From: a virus
IMG/VR virus record: IMGVR_UViG_3300024265_000061
Coordinates: 1 to 55,673 of that record
Direction: 5' to 3' (one strand)
Length of the DNA: 55,673 nt
The notes beneath the pieces were generated by a model. It saw only the letters and a program-made list of their open reading frames with translations, was not told the origin of the DNA and made no database searches. How positions within the stretch are numbered: the first letter of the stretch is position 1; each line of letters begins with the position of its first letter. A program made the translations under genes and the position numbers. This document shows positions 27,214-34,302 of the stretch, piece after piece.

Positions 27214-27347
27214 AAAAAACTGTTAAATTTGTATTTGGGATTTGTACTATTCCGGGAATAATTTTAGGTTTTCTTTATATAATTTTTAAGTGCAGTTTTA
27301 TGGTGGGTAAGGAATATGCACAATCTTTTGCAAGGTGGTTGATATGA
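27210..27347 (+). CDS. Small membrane protein, 45 aa
   Basis: 45 residues from ATG 27210 with GAGAGGAGCC upstream. One hydrophobic segment (FVFGICTIPGIILGFLYIIF) follows a basic start, suggesting an inner-membrane protein with the N-terminus inside. Overlaps both neighbours by 4 nt. Function unknown. Confidence 0.5.
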   Translation: MKKTVKFVFGICTIPGIILGFLYIIFKCSFMVGKEYAQSFARWLI

Positions 27348-27658
27348 GAAATCCCAATCGTGGCTCAAGTAAAGAAGTTCTGCGGAGGTTGAAAGAGGCC
27401 AGCTATGAGCGGATGCGGGTTGAGCTAAAGTGTTCCGTTGAGCTCCTTATGAAAGATTTTGGCTTTACTTGGGACGACATCGGGCGATTGTTGCAGGTTA
27501 TTGATAATCCCCGTAGTAAGAGGACGAGGGCTGAGATTGTTAGACATAGAATTATTGAGGGGCAGGTTACTCTCAAAGACCTGAACACCCTCGCCCATCT
27601 CTTTAGCTGTGAACCATATATCCTATTCAGACCTCGGCTCCCTTGGACAAAAACTTAG
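27344..27658 (+). CDS. Helix-turn-helix-like regulator, 104 aa
   Basis: 104 residues from ATG 27344. The helical region with FTWDDIGRLLQVID and VTLKDLNTLAHLFSCEPYIL resembles XRE-type helix-turn-helix proteins, in which the last segment is the usual LNTLAHLF helix. It could be a small phage transcription regulator. Contains a CTGCGGAGG motif at 27380, read as LRR. No partner identified. Confidence 0.5.
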   Translation: MRNPNRGSSKEVLRRLKEASYERMRVELKCSVELLMKDFGFTWDDIGRLLQVIDNPRSKRTRAEIVRHRIIEGQVTLKDLNTLAHLFSCEPYILFRPRLPWTKT

Positions 27659-27668
27659 GAGAAAGAAA

Positions 27669-27860
27669 ATGACTGATGAACAAAAAGCAGCTTATATTTA
27701 TAGTCAAAGTATATGTGCTCAGATTGAAATGGAGGCGATGAAAGTCGCTAACATAGAAAAGCAGACTCCTGGAGTGAAGTATGGAGAATCTGATTTCCGT
27801 GCTATAGTCGATAGATTTGTTATCGGACATAATGATGTATTGGGAATTTTTTACCCTTAA
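27669..27860 (+). CDS. Small protein, 63 aa
   Basis: 63 residues from ATG 27669 after AGGAGAAAGAAA. Likely helical with one internal Cys; no family recognised. Ends just before the next promoter. Confidence 0.5.
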   Translation: MTDEQKAAYIYSQSICAQIEMEAMKVANIEKQTPGVKYGESDFRAIVDRFVIGHNDVLGIFYP

Positions 27861-27878
27861 AATTTTTTCAAAAAACAC

Positions 27879-27907
27879 TTGACTTAGATTTTAGGATATA
27901 GTATAAT
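27879..27907 (+). promoter_or_regulatory. Sigma70-type promoter
   Basis: TTGACT (27879-27884), 17-bp spacer, TATAAT (27902-27907). The spacing and flanks are close to those at 40199, including AGATT after the -35 box. It would start the nuclease/Sak4/SSB operon. Confidence 0.85.
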
Positions 27908-27927
27908 ACTGTTTTGAAAGGTAGAAA

Positions 27928-28257
27928 ATGAAAAAAAGAACACTTAATCAAACTTGGACATTGTGCTTGCGGATGTGGCGGAGTATTTCAAAAGCAAAAA
28001 TGGCAAACCCCCGCCTATGGGTTTCTGCTCTTAAACGGCGATGGCTTCACGATAATGGGTTTAAGAATCTAAAAGGTGATTGCTTTTTCTGTGAATTTAA
28101 GAAAGAAAAAAGAGGTTGTTTTGGTTGTCCGGGGAAATTAGTTGACACTGACACTGGTTTTAACTGTTGCACAGGTAGTTATCATTATAGATACAAACCT
28201 GTTGCTTTCTACAAAGAACTCCTGCGGCTAAATCGAATACGAAAGGCCAAGAAATGA
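27928..28257 (+). CDS. Zinc-finger-like protein, 109 aa
   Basis: 109 residues from ATG 27928 after TTTGAAAGGTAGAAA. Cys pairs CFFC, CFGC and CC (residues about 52-86) suggest a zinc site; the N-terminus is basic with several Trp. First gene of an operon with the RecB/Cas4-like nuclease, whose start overlaps its stop. Function unknown; nucleic acid binding is likely. Confidence 0.55.
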   Translation: MKKRTLNQTWTLCLRMWRSISKAKMANPRLWVSALKRRWLHDNGFKNLKGDCFFCEFKKEKRGCFGCPGKLVDTDTGFNCCTGSYHYRYKPVAFYKELLRLNRIRKAKK

Positions 28258-29306
28258 AAATTGAAGAAATCCAAATGAGGCCGTTTGCATGTCACCAATC
28301 AAGCATATCCTGTGCTCACGGATGCGAGCGATGTTGGTTCTTTTCAGAGCGGTGGGGTGTTACATTACGGGGCGTCAAAGTAAAAGAAGGAGCAGAACTT
28401 GGCACGATTTATCACGAATTCCAAAAACTTGGGCCAGGAGAGGAGAATATAGAAAAAGTACATGCTTGGGTTCGAGGAATGCAGACTGACCTGATGGCTC
28501 AAGTTGAGAAGGGTGAAGATTTGGACGGTCAGATACTTCGGCTGGCCAATCTTCTCACAACACTCTACAACAAAGCTGAGGCGATGGCTAAAATCTTTTG
28601 GGAGCGGTATCCAACTCCAAGCTACCTCAAGACAATCGGAACCGAAATAAAACATTCAATGACGATTCAGGATGGGCCATTAGTGGGAATGGTGCTGGAA
28701 GGCATTATTGATAAGCTCATCCAAGATACTCGCAATGGCAACGTCTGGATTCGAGACCATAAAAGTACCGGAATGAAAACACTGGATGTTATCTTCGCTG
28801 GATTCCCTTGGTCGCCACAAGCCCGGATGTACCGAATCTTGGCCGAGGATTTTGTGAAAATACCTATTAAACTTCCCAAACCAATGCCTGTTGTGGGGTT
28901 TATTCTCGATGGGATTATGAAGCCGGGGATTAAGCTCTGTGGCAAGGACGAGAAGAACTCGAAGGTTTGGAACTGTTCTGTTGAAGATGCTTATCTCCGC
29001 AGGGTTAAAGAATGGTATGGTGAGAAAGATACCGATGCGATTAAGTCCAAGTCCATAATGTATAATGAGCCTTTGTACTCCGCTGAATTCGTGAAAGAAT
29101 TGGTATTTATGCAGAGACTTAGCAAGCGGCCTAATGTACCGGAGGTTTATGGCCGAGACCCGTCGAGATTTCATTGCTTCTTGTATGACTCACCGTGTAT
29201 ATATCTCGACCTGTGTGAGTCCCCAATGGCACGGTGGCCGGAACTGTTCGATACCAAATACCGCATAACAGAAAAAGAGGAAGAAAAATGCGAGAATACC
29301 GAATAG
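28254..29306 (+). CDS. PD-(D/E)XK nuclease, RecB/Cas4-like with Cys cluster
   Basis: 350 residues. Motifs in order: GTIYHEFQK (about 50), GMVLEGIIDKLI (D at about 152), IRDHKSTG (DxK-type active site near 167) and SPQARMY (Q motif near 186), as in the RecB/Cas4/AddB nuclease group. Cys at 14, 20, 24 and 27 plus late Cys in CFLYDSPCIYLDLCE could hold an Fe-S cluster. It is likely a 5'-3' exonuclease that makes single strands for the Sak4-like ATPase and SSB downstream. Confidence 0.82.
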   Translation: MKIEEIQMRPFACHQSSISCAHGCERCWFFSERWGVTLRGVKVKEGAELGTIYHEFQKLGPGEENIEKVHAWVRGMQTDLMAQVEKGEDLDGQILRLANLLTTLYNKAEAMAKIFWERYPTPSYLKTIGTEIKHSMTIQDGPLVGMVLEGIIDKLIQDTRNGNVWIRDHKSTGMKTLDVIFAGFPWSPQARMYRILAEDFVKIPIKLPKPMPVVGFILDGIMKPGIKLCGKDEKNSKVWNCSVEDAYLRRVKEWYGEKDTDAIKSKSIMYNEPLYSAEFVKELVFMQRLSKRPNVPEVYGRDPSRFHCFLYDSPCIYLDLCESPMARWPELFDTKYRITEKEEEKCENTE

Positions 29307-29506
29307 TAACTAACGGACTAACCTACCGTATCCAGTGGCTTGGGAAAACATTTTTGCTACGGAGACCTAAATGGTATTATCTCCGAAAATATACTTACGC
29401 CGGGGATTATATTGAGGATTACACAACAGAAATGAACGCAAGAGCCAATCTTGCCCTCGCCGAGAAACACGACAAAGCACAGAAACAAGGTTTTTTACCT
29501 ATATAG
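29288..29506 (+). CDS. Small basic protein, 72 aa
   Basis: 72 residues from ATG 29288, overlapping the nuclease gene by 19 nt, with AAAGAGGAAGAAAA upstream. Tyr/Arg-rich N-terminal half (KWYYLRKYTYAGDY) and helical end. No family recognised. Confidence 0.5.
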   Translation: MREYRIVTNGLTYRIQWLGKTFLLRRPKWYYLRKYTYAGDYIEDYTTEMNARANLALAEKHDKAQKQGFLPI

Positions 29507-29517
29507 AAAGGAAGAAA

Positions 29518-29823
29518 ATGAAAACAAATGAACTGGAGAATAGAATTGTTCAAATAGAATCCAGAGAAGAGATAAATGCAAAAACCATCTCTGGAATGAT
29601 TAGCAGATTAGAATTTCAAATGCAGTGTAGTGTAAAAGATGGTCATCATTTTACTTTATCTTGGGAACGATACGGTAATTTCCATTTCCGTTGTATCAAC
29701 TGTGATTTGGAATATTCTAAGACAAAAGAAAACCTCACCGAAAAAGAAAAGAAATTAGTAGAAGCCGTGTTGTCAAATCAAAATGGAAAGGTAGAAAATG
29801 AAGATACTGAAATTTGTAGCTGA
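29518..29823 (+). CDS. Protein with helical N-terminus and zinc-ribbon pair, 101 aa
   Basis: 101 residues; GAAAGGAAGAAA precedes ATG 29518. N-terminal coiled-coil-like helix (LENRIVQIESREEIN), then GHHFTLSWERYGNFHFRC and CINCDLEY giving His/Cys metal ligands. This plan is frequent in small phage proteins of unknown role. Its last 26 bases overlap the ATPase remnant. Confidence 0.5.
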   Translation: MKTNELENRIVQIESREEINAKTISGMISRLEFQMQCSVKDGHHFTLSWERYGNFHFRCINCDLEYSKTKENLTEKEKKLVEAVLSNQNGKVENEDTEICS

Positions 29824-29887
29824 GAATTTTAAGAAGTTATCCGCTGTCGAGATTACGCCAGATGGGAATGTAGAAGTAGAGGATTAA
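29798..29887 (+). pseudogene. N-terminal remnant of an SMC/RecN-type ATPase, 29 aa
   Basis: The 29 codons begin MKILKFVAENFKKLSAVEIT, which matches the usual first strand-turn-strand of phage SMC/gp46-like AAA ATPases, where a GKNGxGKS Walker A follows within about ten residues. Here the frame stops after PDGNVEVED and no Walker A occurs in any frame nearby. AAAGGTAGAAA before ATG 29798 is intact, so a short peptide may still be made. It may be a deletion scar or a reused short peptide. Confidence 0.5.
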
Positions 29888-29894
29888 TATCTTT

Positions 29895-30113
29895 ATGGGA
29901 CAACACCTTTTAATAGATTGTAAGGAATGTGGAACTCCTTGTGGTAATCCGGGACATCCTATTTTGCCCTGTGATTTTTGCGATAATATGGCTTGTGAGT
30001 TTTGTTTTAGAGAGATATGGAAAGAATGTCCGGAATGTGGACGAAGGGGTTGTAGAAAACATTTCGATGGGATGTATTGTAAGGAGTGTGTCAATGAAAA
30101 AGAAACAAACTAA
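29895..30113 (+). CDS. Cys-rich zinc-binding protein, 72 aa
   Basis: 72 residues with twelve or more Cys in CxxC pairs (CKECGTPC, CDFC, CEFC, CPECGRRGC, CKEC), giving two or three zinc sites like a double zinc ribbon or RING-like fold. ATG 29895 has no good ribosome site, and may depend on the remnant frame 8 nt upstream. Possibly binds nucleic acid or protein; role unknown. Confidence 0.55.
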   Translation: MGQHLLIDCKECGTPCGNPGHPILPCDFCDNMACEFCFREIWKECPECGRRGCRKHFDGMYCKECVNEKETN

Positions 30114-30312
30114 GCATTTTGTTCCAGATGAAGACTCCTATAATGATAATCGAGGTTCCGCCCTCACCCTTATTGGCATCCCTGCTTGTAAGTGTTATCG
30201 AGATTTTAATGGGGCTTCTCTTAAAGCCTTTAGAAAGGAAACTGCCAAAACAAGGCGGGGTATTACCTGTGGGAACTGCCAAAGAACACGAGTATTTAGG
30301 AAGCTGAAATGA
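30094..30312 (+). CDS. Small basic protein, 72 aa
   Basis: 72 residues from ATG 30094 with AAGGAGTGTGTCA upstream, overlapping the previous gene by 20 nt. Contains CKC and CGNC that may bind zinc, and a basic end. Stop overlaps the next start (ATGA). Family not recognised. Confidence 0.5.
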   Translation: MKKKQTKHFVPDEDSYNDNRGSALTLIGIPACKCYRDFNGASLKAFRKETAKTRRGITCGNCQRTRVFRKLK

Positions 30313-30530
30313 AGATTAACCGTAAAGTATGTTGGATGATTACGCTCGGATTTCACTGGTGGAAACACTACCCCGGTGAGAAGCGATATGTGCGGTGTTG
30401 TCTGTGTGGACGACTGCCGAAAAGTATGTGGAATACCCTCCGCAAGTTGAAAAACATAACGAAAGACTGGGGGTTGGCATGTGTAGAAGATATATGTATA
30501 GCAATTCCATTTGAAAGGGCGAAGAAATGA
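30309..30530 (+). CDS. Small Cys/Trp-rich protein, 73 aa
   Basis: 73 residues; HWWKHYPGEKRYVRCCLCGR suggests a zinc ribbon half with aromatic surface. Overlaps both neighbours by 4 nt, so it is translated as part of a chain from 30094 to the lipoprotein gene. Role unknown. Confidence 0.5.
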   Translation: MKINRKVCWMITLGFHWWKHYPGEKRYVRCCLCGRLPKSMWNTLRKLKNITKDWGLACVEDICIAIPFERAKK

Positions 30531-31009
30531 GAAGAAAAATCTTAGTAACATTCACAATAACATTGTTGGTATCGGTAGGTGGCTTGTTCGTAACAAGCTG
30601 TGCCCTTACTCGGAACGAAGATGGTAGTACGAGCATACGCCTCACACCAAAGACACATAAGACCATTGGAGATATTGGCAAAGGTGGAGTCGATTTACTC
30701 AGTATATTGAGTCTATTTATTCCTGCATTGGCTCCAATAACAGCAGCGGCGGGGGCCAGTGTTGTAACTTGGAACCGTATGGGTAAGAAAGTCACCAAGT
30801 ATAGAACCCCATTGGAACATACTGTGGCCGTACTTGAAATGCTTAAGAAAGATGAAACGTTGTGGGCAAAAGTTAAACCTTATCTTAAAGGAGATACGGT
30901 TACTATTCCAACAAAAACCGGGGAAACGATCATTACGTTACGGAAACCCTCTGCCAAGACCGAGGCTACTATTAGAGAAGCCATCGACAAGAAAATGGGG
31001 GCAGCATAA
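30527..31009 (+). CDS. Predicted lipoprotein with second hydrophobic segment, 160 aa
   Basis: 160 residues. A basic start and hydrophobic stretch end in the lipobox VTSC (Cys 25), as for a lipoprotein. A second hydrophobic stretch (LLSILSLFIPALAPITAAAG) lies at about 57-76, then a charged domain. It sits in the early DNA-metabolism operon rather than with virion genes. Early phage lipoproteins often block superinfection; spanin is the main alternative. The host would need a lipoprotein pathway. Confidence 0.65.
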   Translation: MRRKILVTFTITLLVSVGGLFVTSCALTRNEDGSTSIRLTPKTHKTIGDIGKGGVDLLSILSLFIPALAPITAAAGASVVTWNRMGKKVTKYRTPLEHTVAVLEMLKKDETLWAKVKPYLKGDTVTIPTKTGETIITLRKPSAKTEATIREAIDKKMGAA

Positions 31010-31968
31010 TGACCTCAGAACAAACTAAAAATATACAGCAGGCAGTTCAAAGAGCAAAAGTGAAACCTTCGCAGGTTATATCGAAACCCCCTGCGGTGGG
31101 GAACATTGTGCTGCCTGCAACTCCCAACACTGTGCCGAAGATTCCCGCTGATTGGGCTAAACTTGGAGTCGAGGCTGGATACAATCCCAAGAAGCCTGAG
31201 GATTTGAATCTGTGGATTGTCGGCCCAAGTGGTGAAGGTAAGACCACTTTTGATTCAAGTATTCCTGACCACTTGATTTTAGATTTTGACAAGTCGGCAG
31301 AGAGTATCATAGGGTCAAGGGCAAAGAGAGTTCCTATCCTAAACTATGAACATTATATGAAGATTACCCAAAAGCTCATTGATGAAGGTATAGCCGGTAA
31401 GCATGTGTGGCATCGAGTATCTTTTGACACTGTAGATGAGTGGGTAGGGATGATTATAAACCAGTTACAAAAAGAAAAAGATGTCGAGGATATTACAGAT
31501 TTTGGTTCTCATGGGCGTGGATGGGCAATGATTATTAAAAGGTGCTGGTCAAGATTGCGAGAATTGGAACATGCTGGTTATGTGTGGTCTTGTGTTGGAC
31601 ACATGATTATCAAGACTGAGACTAATCCTGCTACCCACAAAGAACGGACTATTGTACGAGATTCGGTATTTCCAACAATGTCTGCTCAGATTGTCAATAG
31701 TAGTGATTTCAAATTGACTATTTATTACCTTAGTACGACAGTTAAGAAATCCGTCGTGAAAAAACTTCCCAGTGGTCAAATCATCAAGCAAACAGAAGAG
31801 TCGATTGTTCCCACATATTATCTTAATTCTATTACAACAGAAGAGCGGCAAGGGAAAAGTAGAGGTGCTCCTGGAATGAACCGTAAATTTGAAATCCCAC
31901 ACCTCAACGCTTGGGATATATTTGTTAGAAATTACAATACCGCCATTGAAGCGGCAAAGAAACAATAA
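31009..31968 (+). CDS. Sak4-like RecA-fold ATPase (single-strand annealing)
   Basis: 319 residues. Walker A GPSGEGKTTF at about 72, a likely Walker B LILDFDKS soon after, and a later SFDTVDEW and SCVGHMIIK are typical of the AAA_24/Sak4 group of phage recombinases, which pair single strands with help from a cognate SSB. The N-terminal 55 residues are Pro/Lys-rich and probably flexible. Directly followed by the SSB gene, which strengthens the call. Starts on the last base of the previous stop. Confidence 0.82.
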   Translation: MTSEQTKNIQQAVQRAKVKPSQVISKPPAVGNIVLPATPNTVPKIPADWAKLGVEAGYNPKKPEDLNLWIVGPSGEGKTTFDSSIPDHLILDFDKSAESIIGSRAKRVPILNYEHYMKITQKLIDEGIAGKHVWHRVSFDTVDEWVGMIINQLQKEKDVEDITDFGSHGRGWAMIIKRCWSRLRELEHAGYVWSCVGHMIIKTETNPATHKERTIVRDSVFPTMSAQIVNSSDFKLTIYYLSTTVKKSVVKKLPSGQIIKQTEESIVPTYYLNSITTEERQGKSRGAPGMNRKFEIPHLNAWDIFVRNYNTAIEAAKKQ

Positions 31969-31991
31969 TATTATTTTTTAGGAGACACATT

Positions 31992-32555
31992 ATGGACTTA
32001 AATTTTGAGCAAATGCTCGCAACGCACAACCAGGAGTTTAAGGAAGCAGAGGTTTTCGATAATTGGATGCCTCCGGTCGGTTTGTATGTTATTTCAGTTG
32101 ACAAATTCAGTTGCGGACAAGGGTCAAAGAATGACCCTGATTTCGGGTGGTGGAAACTCACCTGTAAAATCGAAGTAGAAAGTAGTCCCACCGTGGACGA
32201 AAAACTTGGCGGAAAAACATTCACGGTATTCTACTCTACAAAAGCCCCTGGAATCTTCAAAGGAGCAGCAAGGATTCTATCCGGGAATGGTTCTTTGAAC
32301 GACCTCACTGAGGCCCATGAAGTAATTGAAAACTCTCCGGGATTAGTAGCCAATGTGGAAATTCTTATAACAACTGCTAAAAACGGCAAGGATTATAAGA
32401 ATTGCTATTTCCGGGAAGTCATCAACACGACCGCAGAACCTGTGTCCGATACCGCCCAGGCTCCAATTGAAGAAGCCCAAGCTGTAGCCCAAGAAGCAGT
32501 TGAAGTCTCGGCTGAAATACCAACAACAGTTCCAGACGATGACATCCCGTTTTAA
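31992..32555 (+). CDS. ssb: Single-stranded DNA-binding protein with DDDIPF tip
   Basis: 187 residues. The N-terminal 150 residues are a beta-rich OB-like domain (VGLYVISVDKFSCGQGS, FGWWKLTCKIEV) of the kind found in phage DUF669-type proteins. An Ala/Glu/Val-rich linker leads to PDDDIPF, the conserved acidic SSB C-terminal tip that recruits partner proteins. Paired with the Sak4-like ATPase 24 nt upstream. TTTTTAGGAGACACATT precedes ATG 31992. Confidence 0.82.
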   Translation: MDLNFEQMLATHNQEFKEAEVFDNWMPPVGLYVISVDKFSCGQGSKNDPDFGWWKLTCKIEVESSPTVDEKLGGKTFTVFYSTKAPGIFKGAARILSGNGSLNDLTEAHEVIENSPGLVANVEILITTAKNGKDYKNCYFREVINTTAEPVSDTAQAPIEEAQAVAQEAVEVSAEIPTTVPDDDIPF

Positions 32556-32586
32556 GAAAGACTCTATCCTATTGAGTTAGGGGTTA

Positions 32587-32653
32587 AGGATAGTGTGGTA
32601 GCGGGCGTAGCTCGTGATAGGGCATTAAGCAGGTTCGAGTCCTGCCTATCCTT
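32587..32653 (+). ncRNA. tRNA-like element with acceptor and T arms but no clear anticodon arm
   Basis: A 7-bp acceptor-like stem (AGGATAG 32587-32593 with CTATCCT 32646-32652) encloses a perfect T arm (GCAGG, loop TTCGAGT, CCTGC at 32629-32645). The 35 nt between hold TAGCTCGTGATAGGGC, which looks like a D arm (GCTC/GGGC), but no 5-bp/7-nt anticodon hairpin fits. So it is a reduced or decayed tRNA, or a tRNA mimic. A second CTATCCT at 32564 could compete for the 5' strand. No CCA is encoded. Confidence 0.5.
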
Positions 32654-32866
32654 TGAGCGAAATAGCTCACGAAGACTACCAGGACGCCGGTGGGTTGCAA
32701 TTGGTCGCATGGGTGGAATTAGATGCCACCAACAGGCGTGACCAGCCCGGGAGAGAAGCGGGCATTATTATTGACAAGGGAATAATGCTGGCGACGGCTT
32801 GTAAAAAGTGGGTCTTACCGATATTAAACGTATCCGGCTCGCCAGTATTTTCAGGAATTATAAATT
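32654..32866 (+). other. Structured non-coding stretch downstream of tRNA-like element
   Basis: Five consecutive inverted repeats: TGAGC/GCTCA (32654-32669), ACGCC plus GGTGG with CCACC and GGCGT (32684-32739), an inner GCAT/ATGC, GCCCG/CGGGC (32745-32763) and GCATTATT/AATAATGC (32762-32788). An 88-codon TTG-started frame (32653-32919) covers it but lacks a ribosome site and overlaps the next gene. I favour a structured RNA continuous with the tRNA-like part; a leader of the next gene is the alternative. Confidence 0.4.
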
Positions 32867-33304
32867 ATGAAACCAGTAATCATACCAGTGTCGATTTGTC
32901 CTCATTTCTCGCAGGGTAAGGCGAGGGGGCATTACATATTGGCCAAGAAGCTGTTCACTCAGGATCAGCCGATTTTGGTGGGGCGGCAGTTCGTGGGATT
33001 CAATGGGTTTTTGTTCGTGACAGTCGTGCATCCTAATTGGTGGGATACAGTTTTCAAAATTGCCAAGCATATTAGCCAGATGGACGACCAGTCGATTATA
33101 TGGCTCGGGGCGGTTCCCCTTTATGGATTGCCCAAAGGATTCAAAATTTATCTCCCTGAGACTATTCTTAAGGCAAAGAAGCCTGGGCGAGTCGAAGGGA
33201 TTGGAATCTTCAGGAAATACGAGGCTCCTGGATTTAACTGTTACTATCTTGAGATTCCTAAGCTCACTGCGGAGGTTTTGTTAGGTGAGAAAGAACTAAA
33301 ATGA
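32867..33304 (+). CDS. Hypothetical protein, 145 aa
   Basis: 145 residues, mixed alpha/beta, rich in aromatic residues, no recognised motif. ATG 32867 has CAGGAATTATAAATT upstream. First gene after the structured RNA region; may be controlled by it. Confidence 0.55.
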   Translation: MKPVIIPVSICPHFSQGKARGHYILAKKLFTQDQPILVGRQFVGFNGFLFVTVVHPNWWDTVFKIAKHISQMDDQSIIWLGAVPLYGLPKGFKIYLPETILKAKKPGRVEGIGIFRKYEAPGFNCYYLEIPKLTAEVLLGEKELK

Positions 33305-33320
33305 AAGAAGGAGATTAAAG

Positions 33321-34046
33321 ATGGGTAAACGATTAACAGAAGTACGAAGAAGAAGAGTATTGGGTGTTCCCAGTAATAATTGGGTGGTGGATATTTTGGG
33401 AAACAGAGTCGCCAGAAATGGTTATGTTCAACCGGATGGAACCGTTGGGGAGATTTATGAGTATAAGGAAAGAAAAGATGCTGAGGATGCAGAGGCGTTG
33501 TATCTTACGAAAAATATGGGGAAACATAATGGAATAGAAACCTCCGCAGGACGCGATTGTCGAGATTGTACCTATTATCGTCTTGGCTCTTCTCTACATA
33601 TAAATCATTGTAGGCAGGGGGAACATTATTGTGCAAGTGGGGCAGAAAAAACAGGGTGTTCTGATTTTAAGCCAAAAACCCCCACAGGGGAGATTCGGAA
33701 ATTTGAGACTGGGGCCACGAGGGATACGGTGGAGGGTAAACTCAGTTATGTGAAAGCCCTGTCTCCTATTGTATTGCAACGATATGTGCAATATTTAGAC
33801 GCTCATCGAAAGCAACCAGATGGTTCTATGCGGGGTTTCGATAATTGGAAAAAAGGAATCCCGGAAGAAACATATCTCGATGGATTGGGGAGACATTTTG
33901 TAGCTGTTTGGTTGTTGGCTCAAGGATTCCCTGCGAAGGATAATCACGGGCCGGTTACTTTAGAGGATACGCTGTGTGCTCTAATCTTTGGTGCTTCTGG
34001 TTGGTTACATGAGATATTGAAAGGAGATAATCATCTGGCAGGATAA
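33321..34046 (+). CDS. Protein with dATP/dGTP diphosphohydrolase N-type (DUF5664) domain
   Basis: 241 residues. The C-terminal half (FETGATRDTVEGKLSYVKAL, SPIVLQRYVQYLDAHRK, FDNWKKGIPEETYL, LGRHFVAVWLL) matches the DUF5664/PF18909 helical domain seen in phage nucleotide-pool proteins. The N-terminal 110 residues add a Cys-rich part (CRDCTYYRLG, CRQGEHYC). With the HD phosphohydrolase two genes on, it suggests control of dNTP pools. GAAGGAGATTAAAG precedes ATG 33321. Confidence 0.65.
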   Translation: MGKRLTEVRRRRVLGVPSNNWVVDILGNRVARNGYVQPDGTVGEIYEYKERKDAEDAEALYLTKNMGKHNGIETSAGRDCRDCTYYRLGSSLHINHCRQGEHYCASGAEKTGCSDFKPKTPTGEIRKFETGATRDTVEGKLSYVKALSPIVLQRYVQYLDAHRKQPDGSMRGFDNWKKGIPEETYLDGLGRHFVAVWLLAQGFPAKDNHGPVTLEDTLCALIFGASGWLHEILKGDNHLAG

Positions 34047-34056
34047 GATTAATGGA

Positions 34057-34302
34057 TTGTTTGAGCTTTTGGGGGGTTTATTTATCACGCTCAGTTGTTT
34101 CAAGCTGTACCGAGATAAGAAGGTTCGAGGGGTGAGCTTTATACACATAGCTTATTTTACACTCTGGGGCTATTGGAATATCGAATACTATTCTAATCTT
34201 GGACAGTGGATGAGTTTTGCCGGGAGTTTAGCCGTGACAGGAATAAACACAGTGTGGTTGGGAATGTTGTTTTACTATATACGAAAGGAACGTAATGGCT
34301 GA
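34057..34302 (+). CDS. Small multi-pass membrane protein, PQ-loop/SemiSWEET-like, 81 aa
   Basis: 81 residues with three predicted membrane helices and Trp/Tyr-rich turns (KVRGVSFIHIAYFTLWGYWN). Layout recalls half-transporters of the SemiSWEET type, though the PQ pair is absent. TTG 34057 is the only plausible start in frame; AGGATAAG lies upstream. Its stop overlaps the HD phosphohydrolase start by 8 nt. Substrate unknown. Confidence 0.45.
   Translation: MFELLGGLFITLSCFKLYRDKKVRGVSFIHIAYFTLWGYWNIEYYSNLGQWMSFAGSLAVTGINTVWLGMLFYYIRKERNG

Noticed and set aside
32587-32653. Ordinary tRNA gene or integration attachment site
   Set aside because: No anticodon arm can be drawn and no integrase is present.
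32653-32919. 88-codon TTG-started frame after the tRNA-like element
   Set aside because: No ribosome site, overlaps the next gene and lies on a run of perfect inverted repeats; a structured RNA explains it better.
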